From Bradyrhizobium cosmicum (GTDB taxonomy: Bacteria > Pseudomonadota > Alphaproteobacteria > Rhizobiales > Xanthobacteraceae): 64,000 bases of DNA. The stretch is taken from positions 2,046,001 through 2,110,000 of the forward strand of contig NZ_CP041656.2 in assembly GCF_007290395.2 (NCBI RefSeq), in the 5' to 3' direction. Positions 16,689 to 26,019 of the stretch are shown here, in pieces. Each line of letters begins with the position of its first letter. The stretch's first letter is position 1. Position numbers and translations under genes: made by a program. The notes beneath the pieces are model-generated. The model did no database searches. It was not told the DNA's origin and saw nothing but the letters and a program-made list of their open reading frames with translations.

Positions 16689-18170
16689 TCAGCTGCTCCG
16701 GACGCGCCGAACAGGCGGGATCATGAATGTGCCGTCCTTTAGGGCGGTCTTGGGTTGATAGACCCTGACGCTGAGATTGAACGGCAAGCTTGGTGGACAC
16801 GGAAGCCAATTCGCTTCCTTGTCCGCGCCTGGTGATTGCGCCTGGATGTAGATATCGAGCGAGCCGTCCGGATTGTATTTGATCGGCATCGCCGAAGTTA
16901 TCCCGTAGCGATTGATCGTGTTTCGAACATAGAAATTCTCGCGATAGGGCGAGACTGACCATATCCCGCTTTCGGAGGGGAATATCTCGTCCTTCTCCAG
17001 ATGGAGAACGTATTTCGCCGCGCCGTCCAGAACGTTGCCGTCGCCGTCGACAAAGGCGGTTGGATAGACCGCATCATCCGACGTCAACGCGCCCAATCCA
17101 AACCAGGCGATAAATGCCCGCGTGGTGTAGTCAGTGCCGAAGCGGCCGATATTGAGCGCGCCCTGCCAGCCGTTCACGGTCGGCGCAGTGTAGGGGCCCG
17201 TTTCCAGCTTGTACCAGACCTCGGCCGGCGCCCGGTTGATTCCACGCAGAATGGCCGGATCGAGCTCGGAAGGTTCAAAGTCCTTGCCGACCTCGATCCC
17301 GATACGCTTGAGCTTGTCGATAGTCTTGGCGTCGTCAGGGTAGGGCGGGTTGTCCTTCAACGCAGCGGCGAGGCGCTTGAAGAACATCTCGCCGGTCATG
17401 AGCCGGACCTGATCGTACGGCGTTGCCGTTGTATCGACACTGGTGTCGATCGGCACATCTGACGGCGGCGTGTAGGGCTTGCCCCAGGCGCTGAGCGGCG
17501 TCAATTGCAACTGATCCTGCAGCTTGTTGACCGCAGCAAACTCCGTTGAGCTGTTGCATGCGATCTGGACCAACACCGAGGCGTAGCGGGTTGTCGAGCG
17601 GAACGTCTGCTTGATGCCGTTGGGCGCAACACCGTTCCATTTGGGGCCAACGATGAGGAAATCTCCGGCGCGAGTCCCCGTCGTCCGACTGCCCGCCGAG
17701 GCGAAATCGTCGGTCCACATGTTGAGCGCCTGCATGACGATGTAGCGCCCTTGGGTATCGGGCTGCGAATAGACGAAAGGCTCCTTGTCCAGGTCGATGA
17801 ACGAAAACGCCCAGAGAGAGTTGACGCTGATGCGGACGCAATCCTTGAAATCCGGATCGACGTAGGTCCGCATCCTGCCGAACTGGTTGATGGGCGCCTT
17901 GTATTGCTCGGATTTCGAGGCGGCCGTCATCACCGCTCGGGTTGCATCCATCATGACAAGCGGAAAGCCGTAGACATAGCACTCAAGCGCGAGAACGTAC
18001 GCCAGCTCTTCCTCAACGTCGCCCTTCAGGTCGCCCAGTGCCCGCAGAAGGGGGCCTGCGGCTTGGCTGTTGGTCGGCGCGAATACGGTGCCGAGGCCTG
18101 CGCCGAATGCGGTCGTGATCAGGTCGCGGCGATGAATCGAAATGCTTTCCTGTCCAGCAGATGAATCCAT
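16689..18170 (-). CDS. DUF1254/DUF1214 exported protein (copy 1)
   Basis: A 493-residue protein. Its N-terminus has a twin-arginine-like signal (H-R-R-D-L-I then A-F-G-A-G-L-G). The DUF1254 part carries Y-V-Y-G-F-P-L-V-M-M-D-A-T near residue 66 and, after ~150 residues, G-P-K-W-N-G near residue 175. The C-terminal DUF1214 part contains W-S-V-S-P-Y-R near residue 408 and ends with the family motif S-P-G-A-D-K-E-A-N-W-L-P near residue 452. The biochemical role of the family is not established. It lies downstream of an arylsulfatase and has a diverged partner at 24583-26019. The start follows AAAGGGAGATCG. Confidence 0.85.
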   Translation of the reverse strand: MDSSAGQESISIHRRDLITTAFGAGLGTVFAPTNSQAAGPLLRALGDLKGDVEEELAYVLALECYVYGFPLVMMDATRAVMTAASKSEQYKAPINQFGRMRTYVDPDFKDCVRISVNSLWAFSFIDLDKEPFVYSQPDTQGRYIVMQALNMWTDDFASAGSRTTGTRAGDFLIVGPKWNGVAPNGIKQTFRSTTRYASVLVQIACNSSTEFAAVNKLQDQLQLTPLSAWGKPYTPPSDVPIDTSVDTTATPYDQVRLMTGEMFFKRLAAALKDNPPYPDDAKTIDKLKRIGIEVGKDFEPSELDPAILRGINRAPAEVWYKLETGPYTAPTVNGWQGALNIGRFGTDYTTRAFIAWFGLGALTSDDAVYPTAFVDGDGNVLDGAAKYVLHLEKDEIFPSESGIWSVSPYRENFYVRNTINRYGITSAMPIKYNPDGSLDIYIQAQSPGADKEANWLPCPPSLPFNLSVRVYQPKTALKDGTFMIPPVRRVRSS

Positions 18171-18341
18171 GGTCGATCTCCCTTTTTACTAGCGCGCCGC
18201 TCGACCCTACCTATTTGAGCTAAGCTCGAAACGTCCATCTTTCGGCGCAAGCCCGTGGTAGGGGCGAGGCCATTGCAGATGACGCAGATGGCAGATGAGC
18301 GATGGTCCCCGACGCGAAGCCTAAAACATTTCGATCTTGGG

Positions 18342-18365
18342 AGCGGGGAGCGTTCGCTCCCCGCT
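18342..18365 (-). terminator. GC-rich hairpin between sulfatase 1 and DUF1254
   Basis: An 11-bp perfect inverted repeat (18342-18352 with 18355-18365) with a 2-nt loop lies 22 nt after the sulfatase stop on the minus strand. There is no T-run, so it may be a weak terminator or an mRNA-stability element. Confidence 0.5.
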
Positions 18366-18387
18366 GTTCTGCTGTGAATGACCAAGG

Positions 18388-20874
18388 CTAGTCGTTTGCT
18401 TTGGTCACGGCCTTCTGTATGGCTTTGCGATCCTCCTCAGCCAACTGTTCTGGCTTGATGTTGAAGGTCAACTTGTCGATCGTGCCGGTGAATCGGAATG
18501 GCAGCGTATAGCTATCGTCGACCGCGGTGCGGGTATCAAGCCCAACGTCCATGGATTCATCGATCGCCATCATGAATGGAATCGTGTGTTCCATCTTCTG
18601 TTGCGACAGCACTCGACCGTCGACCGAAAGGACACCGGTGCCGCCTTTCCCGAGTCCGGGCCCATCGTATTTGAAGTCGAACGCGATCTTGTGCTTGCCC
18701 GGACTGAGCGACTGGCCCAGCCAGTCTTCGGCTCCAACACCGCCTTCCCAGCGATAACGCTTGAGATTGAGAAGATTGTAGACGAAGACCGGTTTCCCCT
18801 TGAGCAGGTAAAGGCCATAGCCGCCGAACCTCCCGCCCATTGTAGCGATCATGCCTTCGGCACCACCACTTGGTACAGTGATCTCCGCTGTGATCGTGTA
18901 GTTCCTGTTCAGAAGGCTGGGAGCATTGGCAATCGGAATGTCGGCGTTCTCACCAACATAGGTGAACTCCGTTCGCCCTGCCGTCCCACTGGGCCGCGGC
19001 GTGAGAAGTCGCGGGAGCACCGAATTATCCAGCGGGAAGACTTGGTACTTTTTCGCCTCCGCCACGAATACCGCCTGCAGTTCCTCGAGCTTCTCGGGAT
19101 TCTTCGCTGCAACGTCGTTCGCCTGCGAGAAGTCCTCGGCGATGTTGTAGAGCTCCCACTTGTACTGTTCGATCGGCGGCAGCGCCTTCGTGCCGACGAG
19201 CCACGGCGGCTCGGGCGGCGTGGTCGCTGCATACCAGCCTTCATGGTAGATGCCGCGATTGGCGAACATCTCGAAGTACTGGGTCGTGCGCTTCGACGGT
19301 GCGTCGGCATTTGCCTTGTCGAACGTGTACGCCATGCTCACGCCCTCGATGGGCTTCTGCTTGATGCCGTCGACCATGTCGGGCGCCTTGATCCCAGCCG
19401 CGTCGAGGATCGTGGGTACGATGTCGATCACGTGGTGAAATTGGGTGCGTATGCCGCCGGCATCGTTGATGTGGCCAGGCCATGAAATGGCCATGCCCTG
19501 CCGCGTCCCACCGAAATGTGACGCGATCTGCTTGGTCCACTTGAAGGGCGTGTCGAACGCCCATGCCCACGGCACTGCCATGTGGGGATAGGTCTGGTCC
19601 GAACCCCAGGATTCGTAATATCGGAGATACTCGACCTCTGGCAAATCGAGCACGCCATTAGCGACCGTAAGCCAGTTTGGCGTGCCCATCATCGAGCCTT
19701 CCGAGCTCGTACCGTTGTCGCCGTTGATATAGATGATCAACGTGTTGTCGAGCTTGCCCATATCTTCGACCGCCCGGATCACCCGGCCAATCTCGTTGTC
19801 TACGTATGCGGTGTAGGCCGCGAACACGTCGGCCTCGCGAATGACGATCTTCTTCTTCACGTCGGAGAGCGAATCCCACTTCGGCAGGACATCCGGCCAG
19901 GGTGTGAGCTGCGTATTTGCGGGGATCACGCCGAGGCGCTTCTGGTTGGCGAAGATCTGCTCGCGCAGTTTCTCCCAGCCCTCGTCAAACAGGTGCTTCT
20001 TGCTGATCTTGTCGATCCATTCCTTGGTAGGCTGGTGCGGGTCATGGGTCGCGCCAGGCACGTAGTAGACGAAGAACGGCTTGTCGGGTGCCGCGGCGTC
20101 GAGTTCCTTCATGTAGCGGATCGCGTCGTCCGCCATGTCGGTGACGAGGTTGTAGTCCTTCCTGCCGACCCATGGATACACGGGGGTGTGGTCGCGGAAC
20201 AGGTACGGAGTCCACTGATCTGACTCGCCGCCCATAAAGCCATAGAAATACTGGAAGCCCATCCCGCTTGGCCATTGGTCGAACGGACCGGCCGCGCTGT
20301 ACAGGTAAGAGGGCGTGTTGTGGTTCTTGCCGAACCACGACGTGGCATAGCCGTTGTCCGACAGAATCCTTCCGATGGTCGCGTTCTCGGGGCCGATGAC
20401 CGAGTCATAGCCCGGATAGCCTGTCGCCAATTCGCTGATCTGGCCGAAGCCGACCGAGTGATGATTGCGACCGGTGATCAGCGCCGCTCGCGTCGGTGAG
20501 CAAAGCGCCGTCGAGTGGAACTGAGTGTAGCGCAGCCCGTTCTTGGCGACGCGGTCGAGCGTCGGCGTTGGGATCACGCCGCCGAAGGTACTCGGTACAC
20601 CGAAGCCCGAGTCGTCCGTCATGATCAGCAGCACGTTCGGCGCGCCTTTTGGTGGCACGACGGTCGGCGGCCACCAAGGCTTCGAGGTCTTGGCGTCTTC
20701 CGTTATTGTCCCGCCGAATTTCGGCGGCGCCGGTGGAAGCTGGTCACCCGGAATGGTGATGGTCGCGGCCGGGGAGCCGAGCGGCGGCGTGGTTGGTTGC
20801 GCTTGCTGTGCAAACGCCGGACCGGCTATCGCTGATGTCAAAAACAGTAGGGAAACAATCGCACGAGAAATCAT
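18388..20874 (-). CDS. Arylsulfatase (copy 1), Cys-type
   Basis: An 828-residue exported sulfatase. The signal peptide ends P-A-F-A-Q (~residue 23). The metal-binding Asp pair is in L-I-M-T-D-D-S-G (Asp87, Asp88), and the formylglycine site is Cys125 in L-C-S-P-T-R-A-A-L-I-T-G-R. N-G-D-N-G-T near residue 400 supplies further metal ligands. Residues ~660-780 form a jelly-roll-like extension (G-G-R-F-G-G-Y-G-L-Y), as in the large arylsulfatases of actinobacteria and rhizobia. It hydrolyses sulfate esters in the periplasm and needs a formylglycine-generating enzyme, none of which is in the window. Start ATG 20874 follows GGGAGGGG. A second copy lies at 21263-23947. Confidence 0.9.
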   Translation of the reverse strand: MISRAIVSLLFLTSAIAGPAFAQQAQPTTPPLGSPAATITIPGDQLPPAPPKFGGTITEDAKTSKPWWPPTVVPPKGAPNVLLIMTDDSGFGVPSTFGGVIPTPTLDRVAKNGLRYTQFHSTALCSPTRAALITGRNHHSVGFGQISELATGYPGYDSVIGPENATIGRILSDNGYATSWFGKNHNTPSYLYSAAGPFDQWPSGMGFQYFYGFMGGESDQWTPYLFRDHTPVYPWVGRKDYNLVTDMADDAIRYMKELDAAAPDKPFFVYYVPGATHDPHQPTKEWIDKISKKHLFDEGWEKLREQIFANQKRLGVIPANTQLTPWPDVLPKWDSLSDVKKKIVIREADVFAAYTAYVDNEIGRVIRAVEDMGKLDNTLIIYINGDNGTSSEGSMMGTPNWLTVANGVLDLPEVEYLRYYESWGSDQTYPHMAVPWAWAFDTPFKWTKQIASHFGGTRQGMAISWPGHINDAGGIRTQFHHVIDIVPTILDAAGIKAPDMVDGIKQKPIEGVSMAYTFDKANADAPSKRTTQYFEMFANRGIYHEGWYAATTPPEPPWLVGTKALPPIEQYKWELYNIAEDFSQANDVAAKNPEKLEELQAVFVAEAKKYQVFPLDNSVLPRLLTPRPSGTAGRTEFTYVGENADIPIANAPSLLNRNYTITAEITVPSGGAEGMIATMGGRFGGYGLYLLKGKPVFVYNLLNLKRYRWEGGVGAEDWLGQSLSPGKHKIAFDFKYDGPGLGKGGTGVLSVDGRVLSQQKMEHTIPFMMAIDESMDVGLDTRTAVDDSYTLPFRFTGTIDKLTFNIKPEQLAEEDRKAIQKAVTKAND

Positions 20875-20906
20875 TACAACCCCTCCCAAAAGGTGCGTAG
20901 CCTGCG

Positions 20907-21191
20907 CTATCGCAGCGGTTCGACTTTCGCGGCCATGTCCGGCGCGCGGCTGACCCGGTAATTGGCATTGCTGCATTTCAGAACCCAGACAGCGTAGTCA
21001 GGCTTGGAGAGCTTTTGGTCCTTGCGCGCTCCAAGTGGCTTGTCGCAGGTAAATCCCTGCGTGCGGATCTGCGCGGCCAGCATCCCCTGCTGCGTTTCGT
21101 CTTTGATCGCGGTTGCTTGCTGCGCCTTGACGGGTGCACAAAAGAATGCAGCGGCGGCGACCAGCAACATCGAAGCTATCGGTCTGCACAT
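20907..21191 (-). CDS. Small exported protein between the two sulfatases
   Basis: A 94-residue protein with a signal peptide ending A-P-V-K-A-Q and a compact mature part with two cysteines (F-T-C-D-K-P and L-K-C-S-N-A) that may form a disulfide. ATG 21191 is supported by AGGGAGAAGG. It sits between two arylsulfatase genes on the same strand, 32 nt before sulfatase 1, so it is likely co-expressed with it. Not recognised as a named family; it could be a sulfatase accessory protein, but nothing in the sequence proves that. Confidence 0.65.
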   Translation of the reverse strand: MCRPIASMLLVAAAAFFCAPVKAQQATAIKDETQQGMLAAQIRTQGFTCDKPLGARKDQKLSKPDYAVWVLKCSNANYRVSRAPDMAAKVEPLR

Positions 21192-21213
21192 GACGTTTGC
21201 CCTTCTCCCTCGA

Positions 21214-21243
21214 GCGGGTGCGGGGGACGAACCCCGCACCCGC
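21214..21243 (-). terminator. Strong hairpin after sulfatase 2
   Basis: Arms GCGGGTGCGGGG (21214-21225) and CCCCGCACCCGC (21232-21243) form a 12-bp stem with a 6-nt loop, 20 nt after the sulfatase 2 stop and just upstream of the small exported gene. No U-tract follows. It could attenuate expression between the two sulfatases. Confidence 0.6.
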
Positions 21244-21262
21244 GACAATGGTCGGATCGGCC

Positions 21263-23947
21263 TCACTTCATGCAGTCACGGACGAATTGAAGTCTTTCAA
21301 CAATTCCGAGATCTCGAGCCTGCGCTTGCTTGCGACAGCCCTCGCGCTTATCAAGGCGCAGCTCGACCTTTTGCAGCAGGCTGAGGCCGATATCGCCCGA
21401 GACCTGCGGCGCAGCGGCCTCGGCCGCGGATTTGCTGGCATCGGCGGATGGCCCATCGCCAGCGGCCCTTGCCGCTGCTTCAAGACGCTTGATGTCTTCC
21501 GGGCTCAATTTCGGCCGGTCGATATTTAGCGTGATCTTGTTGAGCGTGCCGGTGAAGGTGAACGGCGTGCTGTAGTCGTTGTCGTCGACAGGCGTGCCGG
21601 TGTCAGACCCGATGTCCAGCGCCTCATCCCACTGCAGGATGAAGGGAAGCGTGTGCTCCATGGTCTCTGTCGCGACTGCATTGCCGTCGACTTTGAGGAC
21701 TCCGGTGCCGCCGCGGCCGATACCGCTATAGTCGCCAAAGGCCATCGTTCCCGCGCCGAGGCCGTCATACTTGAAATCGAACTCGATTACATGCTTGCCC
21801 GGCGTCAGCTCGGGTCCCTCCCAGCGCAAGCGCTTGAGGTCGACCAGGTTCCACGTGAACACCGGCTTGTTCGTGAGGATATAGAAGCCGTATCCGCCGA
21901 AACGTCCGCCTTGGGTGATCAGCATGCCTTCGGCGCCACTTTGCGGAATCTCGACATCGATCTTGAAGCTATAGGAGGCGTTGAGGACGCTCGGCGCGTC
22001 ACCGTTCGGCGTGCCCGTGAGTGGCCGCGTCCAGGTGAAAGAAGTGCGGCCGGCACTGAGACTCGGCCGTGGTATGACCAGCCGGCCAGCGACCGAGGAA
22101 TCCAGTGGCAGGACCTGATATTTCTGCGCCTCCTTCCAAAACAAATCCTGCATCTCCTTCAGCTTGACAGGATTCTTGGCCGCGACATCCTCATACTGCG
22201 TCCAGTCGTTCTTGAGATCGTAGAGCTCCCACGGATAATCGGCCGGGTCCGGCAGCTTGATACCACCCGTCACCCACGGCGGCCGCAGTACCTTGGTGCT
22301 GGCGATCCAGCCGTCGTCGTAGATCGCGCGATCGGCGAACATCTCGAAGTACTGGGTCTTGTGCGTCGAGGGTGCGTTCGCGTTGCCGAAGGTATACATC
22401 ATGCTGACACCCTCGATCGGGCTCTGCTTGATTCCATCCACCATATCGGGCTGCTTGATTTGGGCGGCTTCGAGAATCGTCGGCACGACGTCGATGACAT
22501 GGTGGAATTGATTACGAATCCCCCCCTTGTCTGTGATGCCCTTCGGCCAGGAGATCGCCATGCCCTGGCGGGTGCCGCCGAAGTGCGAAACGATCTGCTT
22601 GGTCCAGGAGAATGGCGTGTCGAACGCCCAGGCCCAGCCGATCGACATGTGGTTGTAGGTGCGGTCGGTGCCCCAAGCGTCATAAAAATACTTCAGCTGC
22701 TCCTCAACCCCAGGATTGGCTCCGTTGAACATCGCGACTTCGTTCGGCGTGCCGTTTGGTTGGCCTTCGGCGCTTGTTCCATTGTCGCCGTTGATGTAGA
22801 TGACCAGGGTGTTGTCGAGCTTGCCGAGGTCGTCGATCGCCTGGATCACGCGGCCGATCTCGTTGTCGGCGTAGGCGACAAAGGCAGCGAAGATTTCGAC
22901 CTGCCGGATGAAGAGCTTCTTTTCGTCGGCGTTGAGCTGGTCCCACTCCTTGATCAGGTCTTTCGGCCACGGCGTCAGCTTGGCGTCCTGGGGGATGACG
23001 CCGAGCTTCTTCTGGTTGGCGAAGATCGTATCGCGCAGCTTGTTCCAGCCGTCGTCGAACAGCTTCATCTCGCTGATCTTCTGGACCCATTCCTTCGTCG
23101 GATGATGCGGCGCGTGGGTGGCGCCCGGCGCGAACTTGATCAGGAAGGGCTGGTCCGGCGAGAGAGCATTGATGCGGTTGACGTAGTCGATTGCCTCATC
23201 GGCCATCGCTGTCATCAAATTCCAGCCGGGCTTGCCGACATAGGGATAGATCGCCGTGGTATTGCGGACGAGATTGCCTGGCTCCCACTGATTGGTGTCG
23301 CCGCCCATGAAGCCGTAGAAATATTCAAAGCCCATGCCGGTCGGCCACTGATCGAACGGACCGGCCTGGCTGGCCTGGTATTCCGGAGTATTGTGGTTCT
23401 TGCCGAACCACGCGGTGTGGTAGCCATTGTCCTTCAATATGCGGCCGATCGTGGCCTTGTCTTTGGCGATGACGCTGTCGTAGCCCGGATAGCCGGTCGC
23501 CTGTTCGGCAACGACGCCGTAGCCGGCCGAATGATGATTGCGGCCGGTGATCAGAGCCGCACGGGTCGGCGAACACAGCGCCGTCGAATGGAAGTTGGTG
23601 TAGCGCAGGCCGTCCTTCGCGATCCGATCGAGCGCCGGGGTCGGGATCACTCCGCCGAACGTCGACGGCACGCCGTAGCCGGAATCGTCGGTGATGATCA
23701 GAAGAACGTTCGGCGCGCCTTTGGGAGGAACGACACGCGCAGGCCAAAAGGGCGTCGATTTCGTCGCGTCGCGCTCGATCTTGCCGCCGAATTTCTGCGG
23801 CGGCGGTGGAAGCTGGTCGCCCGGAATGGTGATGGTCGCGGCCGGAGAGCCCAGTGGCGGCGTGGTCGGTTGCGCTTGCTGTCCAAACGCCGGACCGGAT
23901 ATCGCTGATGTCAAAAACAGTATGGAAACAGTTGCACGAGAATTCAT
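21263..23947 (-). CDS. Arylsulfatase (copy 2) with Cys-containing C-terminal tail
   Basis: An 894-residue paralogue of the 828-residue sulfatase at 18388-20874. The signal peptide and first ~55 residues are almost identical to copy 1. Catalytic parts are the same: Asp87/Asp88, Cys125 in C-S-P-T-R-A-A-L-I-T-G-R, and N-G-D-N-G-T. The last ~60 residues are extra: an A/S/D-rich linker, then a helix with two cysteines (E-G-C-R-K-Q-A ... V-R-D-C-M-K) resembling a PsiF-type repeat. Start ATG 23947 follows CGGGAGGG. A TTGA-N6-TCAA box lies 74 nt upstream (24021-24034), so low-oxygen control by a FixK/FNR protein is likely. Confidence 0.9.
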   Translation of the reverse strand: MNSRATVSILFLTSAISGPAFGQQAQPTTPPLGSPAATITIPGDQLPPPPQKFGGKIERDATKSTPFWPARVVPPKGAPNVLLIITDDSGYGVPSTFGGVIPTPALDRIAKDGLRYTNFHSTALCSPTRAALITGRNHHSAGYGVVAEQATGYPGYDSVIAKDKATIGRILKDNGYHTAWFGKNHNTPEYQASQAGPFDQWPTGMGFEYFYGFMGGDTNQWEPGNLVRNTTAIYPYVGKPGWNLMTAMADEAIDYVNRINALSPDQPFLIKFAPGATHAPHHPTKEWVQKISEMKLFDDGWNKLRDTIFANQKKLGVIPQDAKLTPWPKDLIKEWDQLNADEKKLFIRQVEIFAAFVAYADNEIGRVIQAIDDLGKLDNTLVIYINGDNGTSAEGQPNGTPNEVAMFNGANPGVEEQLKYFYDAWGTDRTYNHMSIGWAWAFDTPFSWTKQIVSHFGGTRQGMAISWPKGITDKGGIRNQFHHVIDVVPTILEAAQIKQPDMVDGIKQSPIEGVSMMYTFGNANAPSTHKTQYFEMFADRAIYDDGWIASTKVLRPPWVTGGIKLPDPADYPWELYDLKNDWTQYEDVAAKNPVKLKEMQDLFWKEAQKYQVLPLDSSVAGRLVIPRPSLSAGRTSFTWTRPLTGTPNGDAPSVLNASYSFKIDVEIPQSGAEGMLITQGGRFGGYGFYILTNKPVFTWNLVDLKRLRWEGPELTPGKHVIEFDFKYDGLGAGTMAFGDYSGIGRGGTGVLKVDGNAVATETMEHTLPFILQWDEALDIGSDTGTPVDDNDYSTPFTFTGTLNKITLNIDRPKLSPEDIKRLEAAARAAGDGPSADASKSAAEAAAPQVSGDIGLSLLQKVELRLDKREGCRKQAQARDLGIVERLQFVRDCMK

Positions 23948-24020
23948 TGCAAGCCCTCCCGAGAGGTGCGCGCAATTGCGCAAGCATTTGTCATTCTTGA
24001 GGGGAATGCAAAGTGCGACG

Positions 24021-24034
24021 TTGACGTAGATCAA
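24021..24034. promoter_or_regulatory. FixK/FNR-type box upstream of sulfatase 2
   Basis: TTGACGTAGATCAA matches TTGA-N6-TCAA exactly and lies 74 nt before the sulfatase 2 start on the minus strand. Confidence 0.7.
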
Positions 24035-24138
24035 CCCGCGCGATTGATCGCACCCGGCGTCGCACTGGTCCGCATCTGTGACATGCCGTCACGTTGAACG
24101 GCAGCAACGCTGCGCCGACCGAGCTGAACAACGGGACC

Positions 24139-24152
24139 TTGAGCGAAATCAA
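24139..24152. promoter_or_regulatory. FixK/FNR-type box upstream of a small exported gene
   Basis: TTGAGCGAAATCAA fits TTGA-N6-TCAA but has G instead of T/C at position 5. It is 75 nt before the ATG at 24227. Confidence 0.5.
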
Positions 24153-24226
24153 CGGGAAGAATTCCGTGGGTCTCAAGCTTGCAAATAAGCATTCATGATC
24201 TTGCCTGGGATCGACCGCGACACACC

Positions 24227-24505
24227 ATGCTCGCTCACAAGCTCAATCATCCTGTCGCCGGCGCCGCGCTCGCGGTCACCTTGGTTGCAGCAATATCGTT
24301 CGCATCCTGGCGGAGACCTTCTGCGGACCATCAGCTTGCGATCAAGAGCGATCGTCTCGAGCAGAGCGATCGTCGTGACCTGGATGTGGGCTGTGCGCGG
24401 GCCGTGTGGCCCTATGGATGCGGCTGGCAATCGCCTCCGGAAGGACGAGAAACAAGGAGGCACTTCCCTAAACGGCGGCGGGGATTGCTTTTGTTTCTCG
24501 CATGA
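24227..24505 (+). CDS. Small membrane-anchored or exported protein with a CxxxxWPxxC motif
   Basis: A 92-residue product. It has one hydrophobic segment (A-G-A-A-L-A-V-T-L-V-A-A-I-S-F-A), then a K-S-D-R-L stretch and the motif C-A-R-A-V-W-P-Y-G-C. Short rhizobial envelope proteins with a Cys ... W-P ... Cys core of this kind are common in Bradyrhizobium, from memory of the group. The last ~30 residues are basic and may be a poorly conserved tail. A FixK/FNR-type box is correctly spaced upstream. No function can be assigned. Confidence 0.45.
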   Translation: MLAHKLNHPVAGAALAVTLVAAISFASWRRPSADHQLAIKSDRLEQSDRRDLDVGCARAVWPYGCGWQSPPEGRETRRHFPKRRRGLLLFLA

Positions 24506-24582
24506 TCACGTGCGAGGCGTCCTGTCTCGTCGAGCGGAAATGTTCAGCTTGGTCAGAGCACCGCGTTTTACCGAAAGCGGCT

Positions 24583-26019
24583 CTAGGAGATCCGCTTCAC
24601 GCCGGGAGGCCGCCAAGTTCCTTTGCCCACCGGGAGGATCGAAGGTGGCTCCGACCTCGGCCAGTACAGCCGCATGGCCAGATAGATCGGACCATTCGGA
24701 GCAGGCAACCAGTTAGATTCCTTATCAGGACCGGGTGATTTGTTCTGGATGTAGATGGTCAGCGATCCGTCTGCATTCTTCTTCAGGTTGGCCAGCATCG
24801 GCGAATTGACCAGATAGCGATCGATCGGGTTTTTGATCAATAGCTGGGTTTTGCTATCATACATCGTCACCGACCAGAATGCATTGACCGGCGGTAGCTG
24901 ACCTGCGGCAAAGGTGAGGGTGTAGGCATGTTTGCTGCCATCGAGCGTCCTCCCTTCGCTGTCAACGCGCGTCATCGGATATGTCGCCTCAACTGCATCG
25001 TTGCCGTAGATCCCACCCTTGGCACCAGCGGCGCGGAGCAGCCAGTTGCCGTTGTAGAAGGCGCTATCGCCAAAGTACGAAGCGACGCGCCAACCGTCCA
25101 CGTCCGTGCCGGCTTTGGCGAGATACTCATCGACCTTGCGCTCTCCCTCCTTCATGCCCAAGGCAATTTCTGCCTTCTGCTTCAAGGAGAGGGTTTTGAA
25201 GTCGAAGGTCTTCCCGGGTCCGACGCCAATGCGTGCGAGCTTTGCGCGAACCTCTGTTTCGACCGGCTCGGCCGGGGCGAACTGGAGGGCAAAATCGAGG
25301 TACTCGAAGAAATTCGTCTTCACCAATTCCTTGTTGATCTTCGGGAATTTGATTTCCGGCGCAGGCGGCGGTGGCGGCTGGTTCAGGTACTTGGAGAGCG
25401 GCTGCACCTTGTAACCGGACTGAACTTTCGCGACGTTTTCGATGTCGTCCGGGCCGAACAGTTGAGTGCGATAGGCTGCGGCCGAGAACTGGGTGGTGGA
25501 CCGGAAAACCTTCTTGATGCCGCGCGGCGTTTCGCCTTGCCAGTTAGGGCCAACGACCATGTAGTCGCCGGGCTCGCTTCCCGTGGCACGGCTGCCGATA
25601 TATCCGTAATTGTAGCAGTTGGCATCGCACAGCATGACCGAATAGTAGCGCTTCGGATCGACCGCCGGAACGGCAAGAACAATCGGCTCGGCCCGCAAAT
25701 CCATGAAGAGCATGGAATAGGGCGTATCGCTGTTGGGAGTGATGACAGCCGTATCCTTGTAGGTGAAGACTCTCGCCTCATTGTGGATCTGATTGAAGGG
25801 CGCCTTATACTGGCTTGAGGAGCGGTCGATAGCATATTCATACATGACCGCGTAATTCATCACGATAGGCAAACCGTAAATGAAGCCTTCTTCGGCGATG
25901 TCTTTCGCAGCGAAGAAGCTGGGCTGATTTACCTGAGCCAATATCGGAGTAGACTTGGATCCCGCTGCAGCAATGGCAACTGCCGCGCTGCCGCGAAGAA
26001 GTTGGCGTTTTGTGAACAT
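24583..26019 (-). CDS. DUF1254/DUF1214 exported protein (copy 2)
   Basis: A 478-residue protein with a Tat-like signal (T-K-R-Q-L-L-R-G then an A-rich core, cut near I-L-A-Q). DUF1254 is shown by F-I-Y-G-L-P-I-V-M-N-Y near residue 46 and T-P-N-S-D-T-P-Y near residue 95; DUF1214 by F-W-S-V-T-M-Y-D near residue 388 and S-P-G-P-D-K-E-S-N-W-L-P-A-P near residue 437. It keeps the N-S-D-T-P-Y core better than copy 1 (which has N-S-L-W-A-F). It is the first gene of the minus-strand sulfatase/DUF1254 series and has a FixK/FNR-type box 53 nt upstream. The family's chemistry is unknown. Confidence 0.87.
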   Translation of the reverse strand: MFTKRQLLRGSAAVAIAAAGSKSTPILAQVNQPSFFAAKDIAEEGFIYGLPIVMNYAVMYEYAIDRSSSQYKAPFNQIHNEARVFTYKDTAVITPNSDTPYSMLFMDLRAEPIVLAVPAVDPKRYYSVMLCDANCYNYGYIGSRATGSEPGDYMVVGPNWQGETPRGIKKVFRSTTQFSAAAYRTQLFGPDDIENVAKVQSGYKVQPLSKYLNQPPPPPAPEIKFPKINKELVKTNFFEYLDFALQFAPAEPVETEVRAKLARIGVGPGKTFDFKTLSLKQKAEIALGMKEGERKVDEYLAKAGTDVDGWRVASYFGDSAFYNGNWLLRAAGAKGGIYGNDAVEATYPMTRVDSEGRTLDGSKHAYTLTFAAGQLPPVNAFWSVTMYDSKTQLLIKNPIDRYLVNSPMLANLKKNADGSLTIYIQNKSPGPDKESNWLPAPNGPIYLAMRLYWPRSEPPSILPVGKGTWRPPGVKRIS

